Source: Alloacidobacterium sp963823845 (GTDB lineage: Bacteria > Acidobacteriota > Terriglobia > Terriglobales > Acidobacteriaceae). From it: a DNA stretch of 64,000 nt. The notes beneath the pieces are model-generated. The model made no database searches. It was not told where the DNA came from and worked only from the letters and a program-made list of their open reading frames with translations. Positions within the stretch are counted from its first letter, which is position 1. The number at the start of each line of letters is the position of its first letter. The stretch lies in the NCBI GenBank assembly GCA_963823845.1, contig CAWGND010000014.1, positions 930,001-994,000 of the forward strand, given 5' to 3'. The translations under genes and the position numbers were made by a program. This document shows, in pieces, positions 1-9,130 of this stretch.

Positions 1-478
1 CTAGCCGTTCTCGGGTGCTGTCGACGCTCGCTACGGCGCGAAACTTTGACCCGTCGATAGCGATCCACTCGCCACGAATGAGACCACAACTCCGTGCAAA
101 GCGGATGAGGTCGGCGCCGGCTGCGGTCACTGCGTCGCTGTGCAATCGCCGGAATTCAGCGATGCTCTTATGGTCCGGATATAAGCGCTCTAGAAGCCAC
201 ATCAGTTCAACATTGCGACGGCACTCCGCTTCCAAGCGTCGTGATGAGCGGATCTGATTTAGGTAGCCATACAAATAGAGCTTCAGCAAATCGCGTGGAT
301 CGTAACCAGGACGGCCTGTCTCTGCAGCTTGAGCGCGCTCGAAACCGAGCTCTGACATCACAAGCCTAGAGACGAAAGCGTCAATGACGCGGCATACGTG
401 CTCGGCAGGAATGAAGTCGTCAAGAACAACCGGAAACAGTGAGCCCTGACTGCGGCCTTCACCTTGGATATATCCCAT
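1..478 (-). CDS. IS1182-type transposase, N-terminal part (runs off left edge)
   Basis: The minus strand reads open from an ATG at 478 to base 1 with no stop, giving about 159 residues that begin MGYIQGEGRSQGSLFPVV. It aligns residue for residue with the N-terminal third of the complete transposase at 25736-27067 (shared GRPGYDPRDLLKLYLYGYLN and SRRLEAECRRNVELMWLL blocks), at roughly four residues in five. By that match it is a DUF772/DDE transposase of the IS1182 group that cuts and joins element ends. The catalytic half lies outside the window. The 17-base terminal repeat of the 25.7 kb copy is absent upstream, so this is a related but different element. Confidence 0.9.
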   Translation of the reverse strand, partial: MGYIQGEGRSQGSLFPVVLDDFIPAEHVCRVIDAFVSRLVMSELGFERAQAAETGRPGYDPRDLLKLYLYGYLNQIRSSRRLEAECRRNVELMWLLERLYPDHKSIAEFRRLHSDAVTAAGADLIRFARSCGLIRGEWIAIDGSKFRAVASVDSTRERL

Positions 479-546
479 AGATAAAAATGTCCTCAGGTCT
501 TCGAAAGAGTATGCCTGCCAGACCTTGCGAGGCTGGGCACTGAGAT

Positions 547-1053
547 TCATTCATGCGGATCCTCGGTCCGATGACCAACCGAGTCGAGCCGGCGATAGCC
601 AGGATGAACTCCTCGTGTCAGGTTCTGGTTATTGAGAATGACTTCGAGCAAATCTGTCAGGTGTTTCTGCTGGTCAGCGGAAAGACCGGCCATGAGAGCC
701 TGATGATGCTCGCGGGCAGCCTCTCCGATTCGTCGAAGTGCGCTCTGGCCATCGGCGGTCAAATGAAGCGCATAGAGGCGGCGATCATGCTCTGATGGTC
801 GGCGCTCTACCAGTCCGCGTTGCTGCAGCTCATCCAGAATGCCAACCAGACGACTAGCGTGCATACTGAGTGTTTTCGCCAAATCCTGTTGTGAAACTCC
901 AGGATTTTGCGCCAGGATGCGAAAGATACCTGCGTGGTACGGCGCGAACCCTAGAGGCTCAAGACGCTCGGCGAATTTCGTTGCCGCGTGATTCCCCAAC
1001 TGCGCCAACAGAAAACTTGCCGACCCGACTCCGCGGCCCTCATTTCTTCTCAT
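547..1053 (-). CDS. MarR family transcriptional regulator
   Basis: A 168-residue winged-helix protein. The recognition region (VSQQDLAKTLSMHASRLVG, near residues 52-70) and the wing (RRPSEHDRRLYALHLT, about 83-98) are typical of MarR dimeric repressors that release DNA on binding small phenolic or oxidant ligands. The frame is open up to an ATG at 1095, but that start would lie inside the palindrome at 1091-1111, so MRRNEGRG at 1053 is preferred. It is divergent from the membrane operon that starts at 1192, which suggests it represses that operon and itself. Ligand unknown. Confidence 0.88.
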   Translation of the reverse strand: MRRNEGRGVGSASFLLAQLGNHAATKFAERLEPLGFAPYHAGIFRILAQNPGVSQQDLAKTLSMHASRLVGILDELQQRGLVERRPSEHDRRLYALHLTADGQSALRRIGEAAREHHQALMAGLSADQQKHLTDLLEVILNNQNLTRGVHPGYRRLDSVGHRTEDPHE

Positions 1054-1090
1054 ATTCGATTCTTGCACTTGACAATCGTACCTCGCTGTG

Positions 1091-1111
1091 ATCATTATAC
1101 ATAATAATGAT
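1091..1111. promoter_or_regulatory. Palindromic operator between marR and the membrane operon
   Basis: Arms ATCATTAT and ATAATGAT are perfect 8-base inverted repeats around a 5-base centre. AT-rich dyads of this size between a marR gene and its divergent target are the usual MarR binding site. Function is inferred from position and symmetry. Confidence 0.6.
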
Positions 1112-1191
1112 TATAACTTATAACGACATGTGGCGAGAAAAAGATCGACAATGGCCCATTTTGAAGAGGCCTAAAAGCACAAGGAGCAACA

Positions 1192-1881
1192 ATGACAGAC
1201 ACAGCAATTCCAACACCCCGTTTTCGCGGACCAAATACAGGTGTCGTCGCGACCATCTTCGTTCTTCTCTTCTTTGCCGGGCTGATGCCAGTGACCGCCT
1301 TTGGTGGCATCCCGTATTTCCCGGGACCGACCGCCTCTGTTGCAGAGATGGTCAACTTTTTCTCGCATCGTCAGGCCGGAGTGCTGCTCTGTTCCTTTTT
1401 CCAGTTCGGATCGGCGATTCCACTGGGAATCTTTACGACAACGATGATCGCGCGGCTTAAATTCCTCGGCGTTCGGGCGGCAGGCCTGGAGATTGCTCTC
1501 TTCGGTGGACTTGCTACGGCGATCGGTTTGATTATTGGCACCAGCTTCACGTTGTCAACCACCTATCCCGGCATTCCCGAGAATGCCGACCTCTTGCAAG
1601 CGATCTACCGCATTTCGTTTGGTATCGGGGGGCCCGGCTACGCGGTGCCCTTCGGTCTGCTGGCCGCTGGCATCTCGATTCCGGCCGCGTTCTACAAACT
1701 GCTCCCGAAATGGGTAGTTATTCTAGGCCTTTTCGTCGCAGTGGTTGGTGTTCTAAGTTGGTTCGAAATTCTGAGCGTTCGCCTCCTGCCGCTCATCCCA
1801 CTCACACGATTTCCTGGCTTTGTGTGGATCATCGCTGCTGGCTTCACGGTCGGTAAGCGCCAGAAGGCAGTGACGGCATGA
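1192..1881 (+). CDS. Six-TM membrane protein of the MarR-linked operon
   Basis: A 229-residue, strongly hydrophobic protein with about six predicted membrane segments (near residues 18-38, 62-82, 97-117, 148-165, 172-195 and 205-222). An AAGGAGCAAC Shine-Dalgarno stretch precedes the ATG. It is the first gene after the operator, and its stop overlaps the start of the CPBP gene (ATGA at 1878). No catalytic motif is visible. It resembles unnamed membrane proteins seen beside MarR regulators, and the substrate is unknown. Expression is probably controlled by the divergent MarR protein. Confidence 0.75.
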   Translation: MTDTAIPTPRFRGPNTGVVATIFVLLFFAGLMPVTAFGGIPYFPGPTASVAEMVNFFSHRQAGVLLCSFFQFGSAIPLGIFTTTMIARLKFLGVRAAGLEIALFGGLATAIGLIIGTSFTLSTTYPGIPENADLLQAIYRISFGIGGPGYAVPFGLLAAGISIPAAFYKLLPKWVVILGLFVAVVGVLSWFEILSVRLLPLIPLTRFPGFVWIIAAGFTVGKRQKAVTA

Positions 1882-2584
1882 CGGAAACGGCAACGTCACA
1901 CCAACAGGAAACAGTGAGTGGAAAGCGACTTCTTGCTGCTTTAGGATGGGCGATTCTCGCTGCCGCCGTAATAGGCGGAATAACTTACGCAGCGTTTGGT
2001 CCTATGAGCATGAGAGCTCAAGCCGTCGCTTTTCTTGTCTATGCGACGTTGACGGCGACCCTATGTCTTTTCTTCAGACCTGCTACCAAGAGCCCAATTT
2101 CGCTCCGCTTTACCGGCGCAAAAGCACTCGTCGCAAGCGTCGGCATCTTCGTCGCCACCGTTGCCGTGATTGTTCTCTTTTACTACTGCCTTGGTTCTAT
2201 CTTCGGCAGCGTGCCCAGCGTTGCGCGGCAAATCGTCTCCTTCGCGACGGACGCAGCCGCCTCAAGGGTCAACCGACGACCGTTTGGATCATCGCAATTG
2301 CTCGTGGGTGTCTCCTGGTGCCGGTCTTCGAAGAGGTGTTCTTTCGTGGCCTGCTGTTGGGCTGGCTGCGCAAGCATATGCGGGAGGATTTGGCTGTCGT
2401 GACCATGGCCGCGCTCTTTGCTCTTGAACATGGTTCGTTCATCCTGGCTCCGTACGCCTTTATATTCGGGATCTCCTTGGGTTACGTGAGATTGCGCACC
2501 GACTCGACGTTGAATACGGCAGTCATGCACTCTCTCCATAACGTAATGCTTCTGACCTTAGGTCTTCGGATTCTTCATGTCTAA
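1878..2584 (+). pseudogene. CPBP intramembrane metalloprotease, single-base frameshift
   Basis: The first frame (from ATG 1878) encodes three membrane segments and then fails. Homology resumes in another frame near 2264 with the CPBP signature FEEVFFRG (EExxxR), followed by a LEHGSF histidine and a HSLHN motif, and ends at 2584. Adding one base at about 2264 restores a 235-residue protein of normal family length. CPBP (Rce1-like) proteases cleave within the membrane. The gene overlaps its neighbours on both sides, so the operon was once translationally coupled. Either a true inactivating deletion or a sequence error. Confidence 0.8.
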
Positions 2585-3272
2585 TGAGGTATCAGAATCG
2601 ACAGAGATCAACAATGGCTCTCGTTATCCTTGGCTATGGGCTCTCATTGGGTTTCTTACACTCATCGGGATTGTCGTGGGCGCACGACGTTACTTCGTCC
2701 TTATGAGTCCTAGCATTGGCGCTGATTCGGTGAATCCAGCAAAAGATCTCGACGCGAACTTCGCGAGGCATCGTGGCCTTACGCTGGCACATATCATTCC
2801 TGCAGCCTTCTACATCACGCTGCTTCCATTTCAGTTCGCAAACCGTCTCCGGGCCCGCTTTCCTAGGCTTCACCGTTGGAATGGACGCGTTCTAGTGGGA
2901 CTTGGAGCTTACGTCGCCATCACTGCCTTGGTCATGAGTTTTACGATGGCCATAGGTGGAGCGAATGAAAGCGCGGCGACCGCGCTCTATGCTGTTCTGC
3001 TCCTTTTCTTTCTCTATAAGGGCTTTCGCACGGCTCTCACCAGGAGATTTTCAGAACACCGCGAGTGGATGGTCCGAGCCTACGGTGTGACCTTAGGGAT
3101 CTCCGTAACTCGCCCTATCGTCGGAGCCTTTTTCGCAGCCCGTCGACTCCAGCCACAGCAGTTCTTCGGTACTGCCTTTTGGCTTGGATTCACCATTTCT
3201 CTTCTCGCCGCTGAGGGTTGGCTGATACGGACCCGGTCGGCAACAGCGTTCACGGAAAATAGCCAACTATAA
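2577..3272 (+). CDS. DUF2306-type membrane protein
   Basis: A 231-residue protein with five or six membrane segments. The central block FPRLHRWNGRVLV and the later EHREWMVRAYGVTLG stretch are characteristic of the DUF2306 (YozB-like) family, whose conserved His/Arg residues sit at membrane edges. It starts 8 bases before the end of the CPBP gene and closes the MarR-linked operon. The biochemical role of the family is not established. Confidence in the family is good; function unknown. Confidence 0.8.
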   Translation: MSNEVSESTEINNGSRYPWLWALIGFLTLIGIVVGARRYFVLMSPSIGADSVNPAKDLDANFARHRGLTLAHIIPAAFYITLLPFQFANRLRARFPRLHRWNGRVLVGLGAYVAITALVMSFTMAIGGANESAATALYAVLLLFFLYKGFRTALTRRFSEHREWMVRAYGVTLGISVTRPIVGAFFAARRLQPQQFFGTAFWLGFTISLLAAEGWLIRTRSATAFTENSQL

Positions 3273-3368
3273 GCGATCGATTAGCGAACCCGTACCGAGC
3301 AAACAGATTGCTGAGTTGGAGCAACGTCTCGGCGACGCCTCATTCAAAGTGGCCGGGTTCGCGCTAAC

Positions 3369-3384
3369 GTTTCGTAACAGTCTC
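3369..3384. repeat. Solo IS1182-type terminal repeat
   Basis: GTTTCGTAACAGTCTC here equals 16 of the 17 bases of the right terminal repeat of the complete element at 25661-27171. No transposase of that type adjoins it, so it looks like a leftover end. Just upstream, 3295-3360 reads QIAELEQRLGDASFKVA, which faintly recalls an IS3 OrfA and may be another scrap. Confidence 0.6.
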
Positions 3385-3432
3385 ATTCCCTGCCCGCAAC
3401 AGCTGCTCAAGTGATGATCCTATTGGCGCATT

Positions 3433-3720
3433 TCAGCGGGGAACATCGTCGTCGCTTGCCTGATACCAAGGCACATCTTTCGTAAAAAAGAGGCTTGGGA
3501 AACGAGAGGTGACATGTGTGAGCATGACTTTTGCGATCCGGGCACTATGTTCAACTTCCTTTTGCCAATCCACATCTGCAAGCCCGTCACTGTGGGTCGC
3601 CGGCCACCGAGCAGTGCGGACTGCCAGTACAAGGCTGGCAGCAATTAGAAGCGCGGGACAGGGTTTCTGATAGTCCACCTCTTTACGGAAGCCACCGATA
3701 CGGGCATTAGTGGAAGTCAT
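3433..3720 (-). CDS. Small protein of unknown function downstream of dnaE2
   Basis: A 95-residue reading frame whose start overlaps the last 14 bases of the dnaE2 remnant. It contains one hydrophobic stretch (ALLIAASLVLAV, residues 23-34), then a soluble part ending DVPWYQASDDDVPR. The overlap suggests it was translated with dnaE2 and retained after the polymerase was truncated. I recall similar small proteins after dnaE2 in acidobacteria but cannot name a family. With the 5' part of its operon missing it may not be expressed. Confidence 0.6.
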   Translation of the reverse strand: MTSTNARIGGFRKEVDYQKPCPALLIAASLVLAVRTARWPATHSDGLADVDWQKEVEHSARIAKVMLTHVTSRFPSLFFTKDVPWYQASDDDVPR

Positions 3721-4921
3721 GCGACCGGACCTCCAGTGCTAGATCGCTGAGCGGCCGAAGACGAGTTGCTTTGACATGGATCACGCCGTCCTGATTCTGC
3801 AAGAGACCCTCGGCGACGATGAACTTGCTGCGCGTGACCACTATCCGATCCTGCTCATACAAGTCCGGCGTGACAATCACATTCGCAATGCCGGTCTCAT
3901 CCTCCATCGAGATGAAAATGAAGCCGCGTGCCGTACCTGGACGTTGACGGGCGATAACACATCCGGCAGCCCGCACAAACCGAGCATGCGGCACGTCCTT
4001 AAGTTCGTCTGCAGAGAGGATACCTTCGCGCCGCAATTCATCTCTTTGATAGGCCATCGGGTGCTTTCCAACCGTCAATCCCGTTCCCGCGTAATCCGCC
4101 ATCAGCCGCTCTTCTGTCGTCATTTGCTGTAATGGCTTGAAGGACGATTCTTCCCGAAGAAACTTCCCCGATTGGCTGAGCAGAGGCCCCTCCAGCTTTC
4201 CGGCGCGCTCGGCTTGCCACAGCGCATCTCTGCGATGGGCAACCCCATCCAGGCTGTTCAATGCTCCGACGCTGGCGAGTAGAGTAAGCTCTTTGCGATT
4301 CAAAGATGGAACACGCGCAATCAGGTCTTCCATCGATGAGAACAATCCTCCTGTTCTCCGTGTGTGGACGATCGATTCTCCGGGTTGTTGCCGCAGCCCT
4401 TTGGCATACCCCAGACCCAAGCGCAAAGAAAGCTCGCCTTGGCTGTCGTGTTCGATCGTGCACTCCCAATCGGACATCTGAATGTCGATGGGATGAATGC
4501 GCAATCCATGCTGTTGTGCATCCTTGACCAGCACGGCGGGCATGTAGAAGCCCATCGGTTGATTGTTGAGGATTGCACAGGTAAAAGCCGCAAGATATTT
4601 CACTTTGAAATAGGCAGAGGCATAGGCGATCAGCGCAAAACTAGCAGCATGGCTCTCCGGAAATCCATAAAGTGCAAATGAGCTGATGTTCTCAATGATG
4701 GTGTCCTGTGTCTTGGCGTCGAGACCGTTCGCCGTCATACCGGCACGCAACCGTCCTTCGAGGTTTTTCATGCGTTCCCAGGAGCGGCGCATACCGACCG
4801 CACGGCGCAACTCTTCTGCCTCCGCACCGCTGAAGTTGGCGACGACCATCGCCATTCGTAGCAGTTGCTCCTGAAAAAGAGGCACACCAAGGGTTCGCTT
4901 CAGTGTCGATTCGACCTGCTA
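3707..4921 (-). pseudogene. dnaE2: Error-prone DNA polymerase DnaE2, C-terminal remnant
   Basis: The frame reads from a stop at 4921 through TLKRTLGVPLFQEQLLRMAM, a conserved block of the DnaE-type polymerase palm/fingers, then the helix-hairpin-helix region and a C-terminal OB-fold (MEDETGIANVIVTPDLYEQD). About 400 residues remain of the roughly 1,050 expected; the PHP domain and catalytic aspartates are gone. DnaE2 performs translesion synthesis in the SOS response with ImuA/ImuB, neither of which is present. Sequence upstream of 4921 has no polymerase similarity, so this is a deletion or rearrangement junction. Confidence 0.88.
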
Positions 4922-5141
4922 AGGAAGATTTTAGTCAATCTGCTCGCCACCGGAGCAAACCCCGAAGGTCCGTTAGTGTCGAACTGGGAGATATGCATCG
5001 AAAGACCAGATAGCCTTGATTTTGTCTGTGTGCACTCTCTTGCTCTCTGGGTGCTCTGATTCGAACAATACCCGGTCTGTTGAGCAGCATACCGCTGACG
5101 CGACTGCCGCGGCTATAGAATTGTAGGCTGGGGGTACTGAG
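4922..5141. other. Intergenic, no gene recognised
   Basis: No convincing frame. It carries the break point of dnaE2 on its left and the presumed promoter of the small gene at 5142 on its right. Confidence 0.5.
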
Positions 5142-5405
5142 ATGGCTTACCGAAAGATCAACGTGGAACTAATCGTCTTCGCCGATGATGCCGAAGCAGT
5201 GGCCGGAGAGTTGAATGCGTCGCTTGACCGGCTCGAAGAGCGGCACACGATTTTCGGTGGTGGTATCGAGACTGTTGCTGTCGAGCACCCGGGAACGCGG
5301 AAGAGATCGGCCCTCCTGCACACCGTCGTAGCGGGAGAGGCTGCTGCTGCTGTTGTCAGGACAGCGAGTCAGAGCGTGGTTGGAGCGCTCAAGAAAGTCA
5401 TCTGA
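5142..5405 (+). CDS. Small conserved-type hypothetical protein
   Basis: 87 residues beginning MAYRKINVELIVFADDAEAV, with a beta-alpha-beta look and an alanine/valine-rich C-terminal helix. The phrase DRLEERHTIFGGGIETVAVE lies in the middle. A GGGGGTACTGAG stretch just upstream can serve as a weak ribosome site. Codon use resembles that of neighbouring real genes. No domain is recognised; the fold could be ferredoxin-like, which is only a guess from the hydrophobic pattern. Confidence 0.6.
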   Translation: MAYRKINVELIVFADDAEAVAGELNASLDRLEERHTIFGGGIETVAVEHPGTRKRSALLHTVVAGEAAAAVVRTASQSVVGALKKVI

Positions 5406-5561
5406 TTCGGATAACCCAAGTGGAAGAAGCCAAGCGACGACGGGCGTTAAAGGAAAAGAACTGTTCGACTTTCTGGAGGCAGGCGTCTAAGGAACTCCCA
5501 GTTGCGTTCTCGCAATTCTCGTTGCGTGGATTGAGATATTCGCCGAGGGCTTTACCGACGA

Positions 5562-5819
5562 TCACCCCGGTGACAGGTGATCGGAAGCCATACTGCTACC
5601 AACATCGGTTACATTTTGATCAGTGCGTTTGACGCTCAACCGAGCCACATCATCAGGGTTGCACTTATGCCTCAGTTCCGCAGGTGCACAATTGTCTGGA
5701 GAGGTGCCTGAACATGAACAGACCGTCCGATAGCAATGCAAGCAAATTGAATCGATGGTGCCGTCTTTGTTCTCGTGGTAACTAAATTCCGGCTCTACAG
5801 AACGCCCGTTTTCGTTCAT
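5562..5819 (-). CDS. Small cysteine-rich protein, possible zinc binder
   Basis: 85 residues with KDGTIDSICLHCYRTVCSC near residues 18-36 and a later LRHKC. The CLHC pair followed by H/C residues matches a compact zinc-ribbon-like pattern that recurs among tiny acidobacterial proteins, usually with C-x2-C then H-x-C. Upstream on the coding strand, AGAAGGGAGGATCACGCC provides a strong Shine-Dalgarno sequence before the ATG at 5819, which supports the start. Role unknown; the C-terminal 30 residues are less ordered. Confidence 0.6.
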   Translation of the reverse strand: MNENGRSVEPEFSYHENKDGTIDSICLHCYRTVCSCSGTSPDNCAPAELRHKCNPDDVARLSVKRTDQNVTDVGSSMASDHLSPG

Positions 5820-6142
5820 TGGCGTGATCCTCCCTTCTAAAAGCGGGACCAGTTATTTTGAGCGATTGTAAGGATACAGATCAGGAGTCCCAGAGGTGGA
5901 ATTCGCGCGAACCTTTAAGCGATCTACGTCTTTTGTTCCCTATGATGCCGCCGTCATGCGTCAAGGTCTACCAGCGCGAATCCATTGATTCGTCGTCAAG
6001 TGCAAACGCTGCAATGAGAGATGTCGAGATCGTTCTACGCGAACTGACGCAATAGACGGTTCGCAAGCGGGTGCGGCCAGAAAGCGGATTGCAGAATGCA
6101 CACTACCTCCCTGAGTTGATGCGTCAGGAATGCCCCACTAGT

Positions 6143-6319
6143 TTACTTCGCGTCGGACTGCTCCAACTCTGCAACGATCTTCTTCAGCTGTGGTAGACCG
6201 AGCGTCAGCCAAGTGACCTCATCAACCGTAGCCAAGTATCGAGCCAGCATGCGTACCTCGCTTGGCTGAGTCCTCGGCTGCTGCTTCTCCCCGACTTCAA
6301 TGTCGTTCAGTTCGCTCAT
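6143..6319 (-). CDS. 58-residue protein with MSELNDIEVG start, paralogue of the 17.6 kb gene
   Basis: Translating the minus strand from 6319 gives MSELNDIEVGEKQQ, then RMLARYLATVDEVTWLTLGL and PQLKKIVAELEQ, stopping at 6143. The N-terminal ten residues are identical to those of the 126-residue protein at 17618-17998, and the C-terminal half matches its ARYLASVSEEGW...QLKKIKAAL end. This is therefore a short version lacking the central 60-odd residues. AGAAGGAA lies just before the ATG. Function unknown; probably a small helical adaptor-like protein. Confidence 0.7.
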   Translation of the reverse strand: MSELNDIEVGEKQQPRTQPSEVRMLARYLATVDEVTWLTLGLPQLKKIVAELEQSDAK

Positions 6320-6470
6320 TTCCTTCTATTGAAGGGGATGATGCGACACAAATGAAGGTTGTCCGTGCGGCCTCAGAGAATTCTTGATCAGAATGATCAG
6401 GTGGGGATACATCGAAAAAGTCATAGCAACAGCACGACCGAGGCTTTCTGTATGTGCTATTTGATATCCC
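6320..6470. other. Short spacer before a decayed transposase
   Basis: No frame is convincing. Parts may be the heavily decayed 5' region of the integrase-type transposase that becomes recognisable from 6471. Confidence 0.4.
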
Positions 6471-6801
6471 GCGCTCCTGAAGATTCTGCGCACTCCGGTG
6501 CAAGCGCCAAAAGCCAACGCCTACTGCGAGCGGCTGATTGGAACGGTTCGAAGAGAATGCTTGGACTAAGTGATTCCCATTGACGAGCCTCACCTGCGCA
6601 GAATCCTTCGCGACTGGGTGGCGCATTACAACCGAGGACGACCACATTCTAGCTTTAGCCCGGGTATTCCCGACTCTCGCAGCTCGCCTCGCCTCCAGCA
6701 AGAAAGTACAGGCACCATCTCGAGCCATGGAACAGGTCACTTCGACTTCAGGGTTGGGCGGGCTACATCATGAATATCAAATCAAGCACTCGGCCGCGTG
6801 A
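6471..6801 (+). pseudogene. Decayed integrase-core transposase (IS481/IS3-like), C-terminal part
   Basis: Reading across frames gives LKILRTPVQAPKANAYCERL, IGTVRRECLD, an in-frame stop, then HLRRILRDWVAHYNRGRPH, and in a third frame LGGLHHEYQI. These are, in order, the last part of the rve integrase core (catalytic Glu region), the YNRGRPH motif and the usual C-terminal signature of this transposase group. The N-terminal half and the first two catalytic aspartates are missing, and at least two frame changes plus a stop are present. Inactive. Confidence 0.8.
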
Positions 6802-6917
6802 TCTCGGACGCAATTTTTGCCCATCACAAGCCTTATAAATAGTCTAAAGATCCGAAGCTGTATTAGAGCTGATGCGCATCCCACCAATCGCTACTTGAAA
6901 ATAGCCGAGAACCATTT

Positions 6918-8519
6918 GTGACCAGGACTGCCACAAGTTTCGGGGCGCCACCTTTCAGAATCGGACGCAACAAAACTCCTTTCTGGACGATATGTTTCAC
7001 CCTGCCAGGCGTGGTTTTGCTCGCAGTGGGCGTTTACTTCGCCAATACACATTGGCCATACCGATATCGCAATGTTCAACCTTTTCTGGACCAGGTTTTC
7101 GCGAGCAAAATCTCGATCGGCAATTACCATCGCACTTACTTTCCCAACCCCGGCTTTGTCGCCAAAGACATTACGCTGCGCCGCAACTCGGCACCTGATC
7201 TTCCCCCAGTTGGCTCGGCACAGAATTTGGTCGTTCAAGGAACCTGGGTGGATCTGCTCCTGTTTCGCAGACGAGTGCACCTTGTGGATGTAGAGGGATT
7301 GCACGTAGTTATCCCCTCGGTTGGAAGTAGGGAAAATAAGGAGGATTTTCCTCCGGGCAGCAGCGTAGATTTTGCCGGCCCTTCAACTACGGTCGAGGAA
7401 CTCTATATTCACGGGGCTGCTCTCGATGTCATGCGCGCAAATGGAAGCCGCTATACCTTTCCAATCTGGCAGCTGATTATCCGCAATCTGCAAAGAGGGC
7501 AGGCTGTCTCTTATTTTGTAGATATGCAGAACGGCAGACCTACGGGGCGTATCCAGGCGAGCGGGAATTTTGGGCCACTTACTCCAAAAAACCTGGGGGT
7601 CACGCCTGTGTCGGGCAAGTTCACCTTCACTGCGGTGAACCTCCAGGAGATCGGAGAACTGCACGGGACGCTCTCGTCTGAAGGTCACTTTTCCGGCGCG
7701 CTGTCGGCTATTGAGGCTTACGTTACCGCGGCAACGGCTGGCTTCGCTGTAAATAAGGGCCGGCCTGTGTCGGTCAATGGATCGGCCCAGTGCACCATAA
7801 ACGGCTTGAATGCAAATATTGTTCTCCACAAGGTTGTGGTCAAAACCGGGGCAACGACGGTCGAGGCTGGTGGCAATATCGCAGGTTCGCCGAAAGTGAC
7901 GGATATCGAACTGAATGTAGTGGAGGGCCGCGCCGAAGACCTTCTCCATCCGTTTATGGAGAACAGGGTGCCAATTACAGGAATAGTGTCACTCAAGGCT
8001 CATGCCCATCTTGCGCCTTCAAATGATGAAGCGGAGTTTTTTCAGCGCCTGAGCGTGGATGGCGGCTTCGATGTGCCGGACGAGCGCATGACAAATCGCA
8101 AAACGGAAAAGACCCTCACAGGTTTCAGTCAACGTGCGCAGGGATTAAAACGGTCAAAGTCTGATCCGGGATCAAACGATACAAGCACAGACTCAACTGC
8201 GGATGTTCTGTCATCACTGGACGGGCGAGTGAAGATCCGCGATGGGGTGGTCGAAACGCAACGACTCACGTTTGGAGTACCTGGAGCAGTCGCGGATCTG
8301 AACGGCTGGTACGATCTTCGTAAGGATACGGTGCACCTACTCGGTAATCTGAGAATGGACTCCGATATCTCGCACGTGACGACTGGATTCAAGTCGCTAT
8401 TGCTCAAGCCGCTGGTCCCATTCTTTAAAAAGGACAACGCTGGTGCGGTGATTCCGATAGCTGTAACTGGCGGACCGAACAACTACAAGGTAACCCAGAA
8501 CCTTCTGCATCGGAAATAG
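6918..8519 (+). CDS. AsmA-like / DUF748-type periplasmic protein
   Basis: 533 residues from a GTG start. A single N-terminal anchor (about residues 22-42, FTLPGVVLLAVGVYFAN) is followed by a long beta-rich periplasmic part. The C-terminal region, including VPGAVADLNGWYDLRKDTVH and the LLGNLRMDSDISHVTTGFKS block, matches the AsmA C-terminal domain. Proteins of this class form elongated hydrophobic grooves linked to lipid transport to, or assembly of, the outer membrane. It stands alone between a decayed transposase and a 600-base gap. The frame is intact. Confidence 0.82.
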   Translation: MTRTATSFGAPPFRIGRNKTPFWTICFTLPGVVLLAVGVYFANTHWPYRYRNVQPFLDQVFASKISIGNYHRTYFPNPGFVAKDITLRRNSAPDLPPVGSAQNLVVQGTWVDLLLFRRRVHLVDVEGLHVVIPSVGSRENKEDFPPGSSVDFAGPSTTVEELYIHGAALDVMRANGSRYTFPIWQLIIRNLQRGQAVSYFVDMQNGRPTGRIQASGNFGPLTPKNLGVTPVSGKFTFTAVNLQEIGELHGTLSSEGHFSGALSAIEAYVTAATAGFAVNKGRPVSVNGSAQCTINGLNANIVLHKVVVKTGATTVEAGGNIAGSPKVTDIELNVVEGRAEDLLHPFMENRVPITGIVSLKAHAHLAPSNDEAEFFQRLSVDGGFDVPDERMTNRKTEKTLTGFSQRAQGLKRSKSDPGSNDTSTDSTADVLSSLDGRVKIRDGVVETQRLTFGVPGAVADLNGWYDLRKDTVHLLGNLRMDSDISHVTTGFKSLLLKPLVPFFKKDNAGAVIPIAVTGGPNNYKVTQNLLHRK

Positions 8520-8910
8520 ACGTCGTCGTTTTAGCGCGTTTTGGCAGACAATCCGGATGTTCGCTTAGCTGTGAGCTTTTGATGGGCCCGTGCCTGGGAC
8601 TCTCGGATCGGAAGCCAGAAAACGGATTGCAACGCACAGAGGAAACGATGGGCGACGGCGAAGAAGGTTGAAAAATGAGGATGGGTATCTGGCTCGAGGG
8701 GGAATTACCTGCTTGCGAGGCTCACGCGGATATCGGGCGCATCTGTGTTCCAGAACGGCACAGCGATTTCAGGTGGCGATTCTGGATGTTTAACCGAACG
8801 AGCAAGTAACTCTCGGAAGCAGAATTTGTGAATTACAAATGGTGGAAAGGGGAGGGGGAGTCGACGTTAGGTGCCAACGCCCCGCTCCGCCGTTTTCCTA
8901 AGCTGCAGTT

Positions 8911-9078
8911 ATGCAGCTATGGAGATACTGCAATGACAGAACGAAAAGAAAATTAAGGGAGCTTGAACAATATGTTCAAAAGGCTCTGGAAAATCTGGCA
9001 GATCTGTCTTCCAAACACGATCCGGAGAGCGATCAGGTTCGGAACGCCAAAGAGCAACGCTTCGTTCCGAGGTCATAA
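8911..9078 (+). CDS. Possible 55-residue helical protein in a 0.6 kb gap
   Basis: The only plausible frame in 8520-9130 starts at ATG 8911 and reads through RKLRELEQYVQKALENLADL to a stop at 9078. The composition is charged and strongly helical. No ribosome site is clear. It could be chance. The rest of the gap shows nothing recognisable. Confidence 0.3.
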   Translation: MQLWRYCNDRTKRKLRELEQYVQKALENLADLSSKHDPESDQVRNAKEQRFVPRS

Positions 9079-9130
9079 TCAGGAAAATGCAGAATCCAAC
9101 TTCCTAAGCATTTTGAAAAGCATCATCGAT

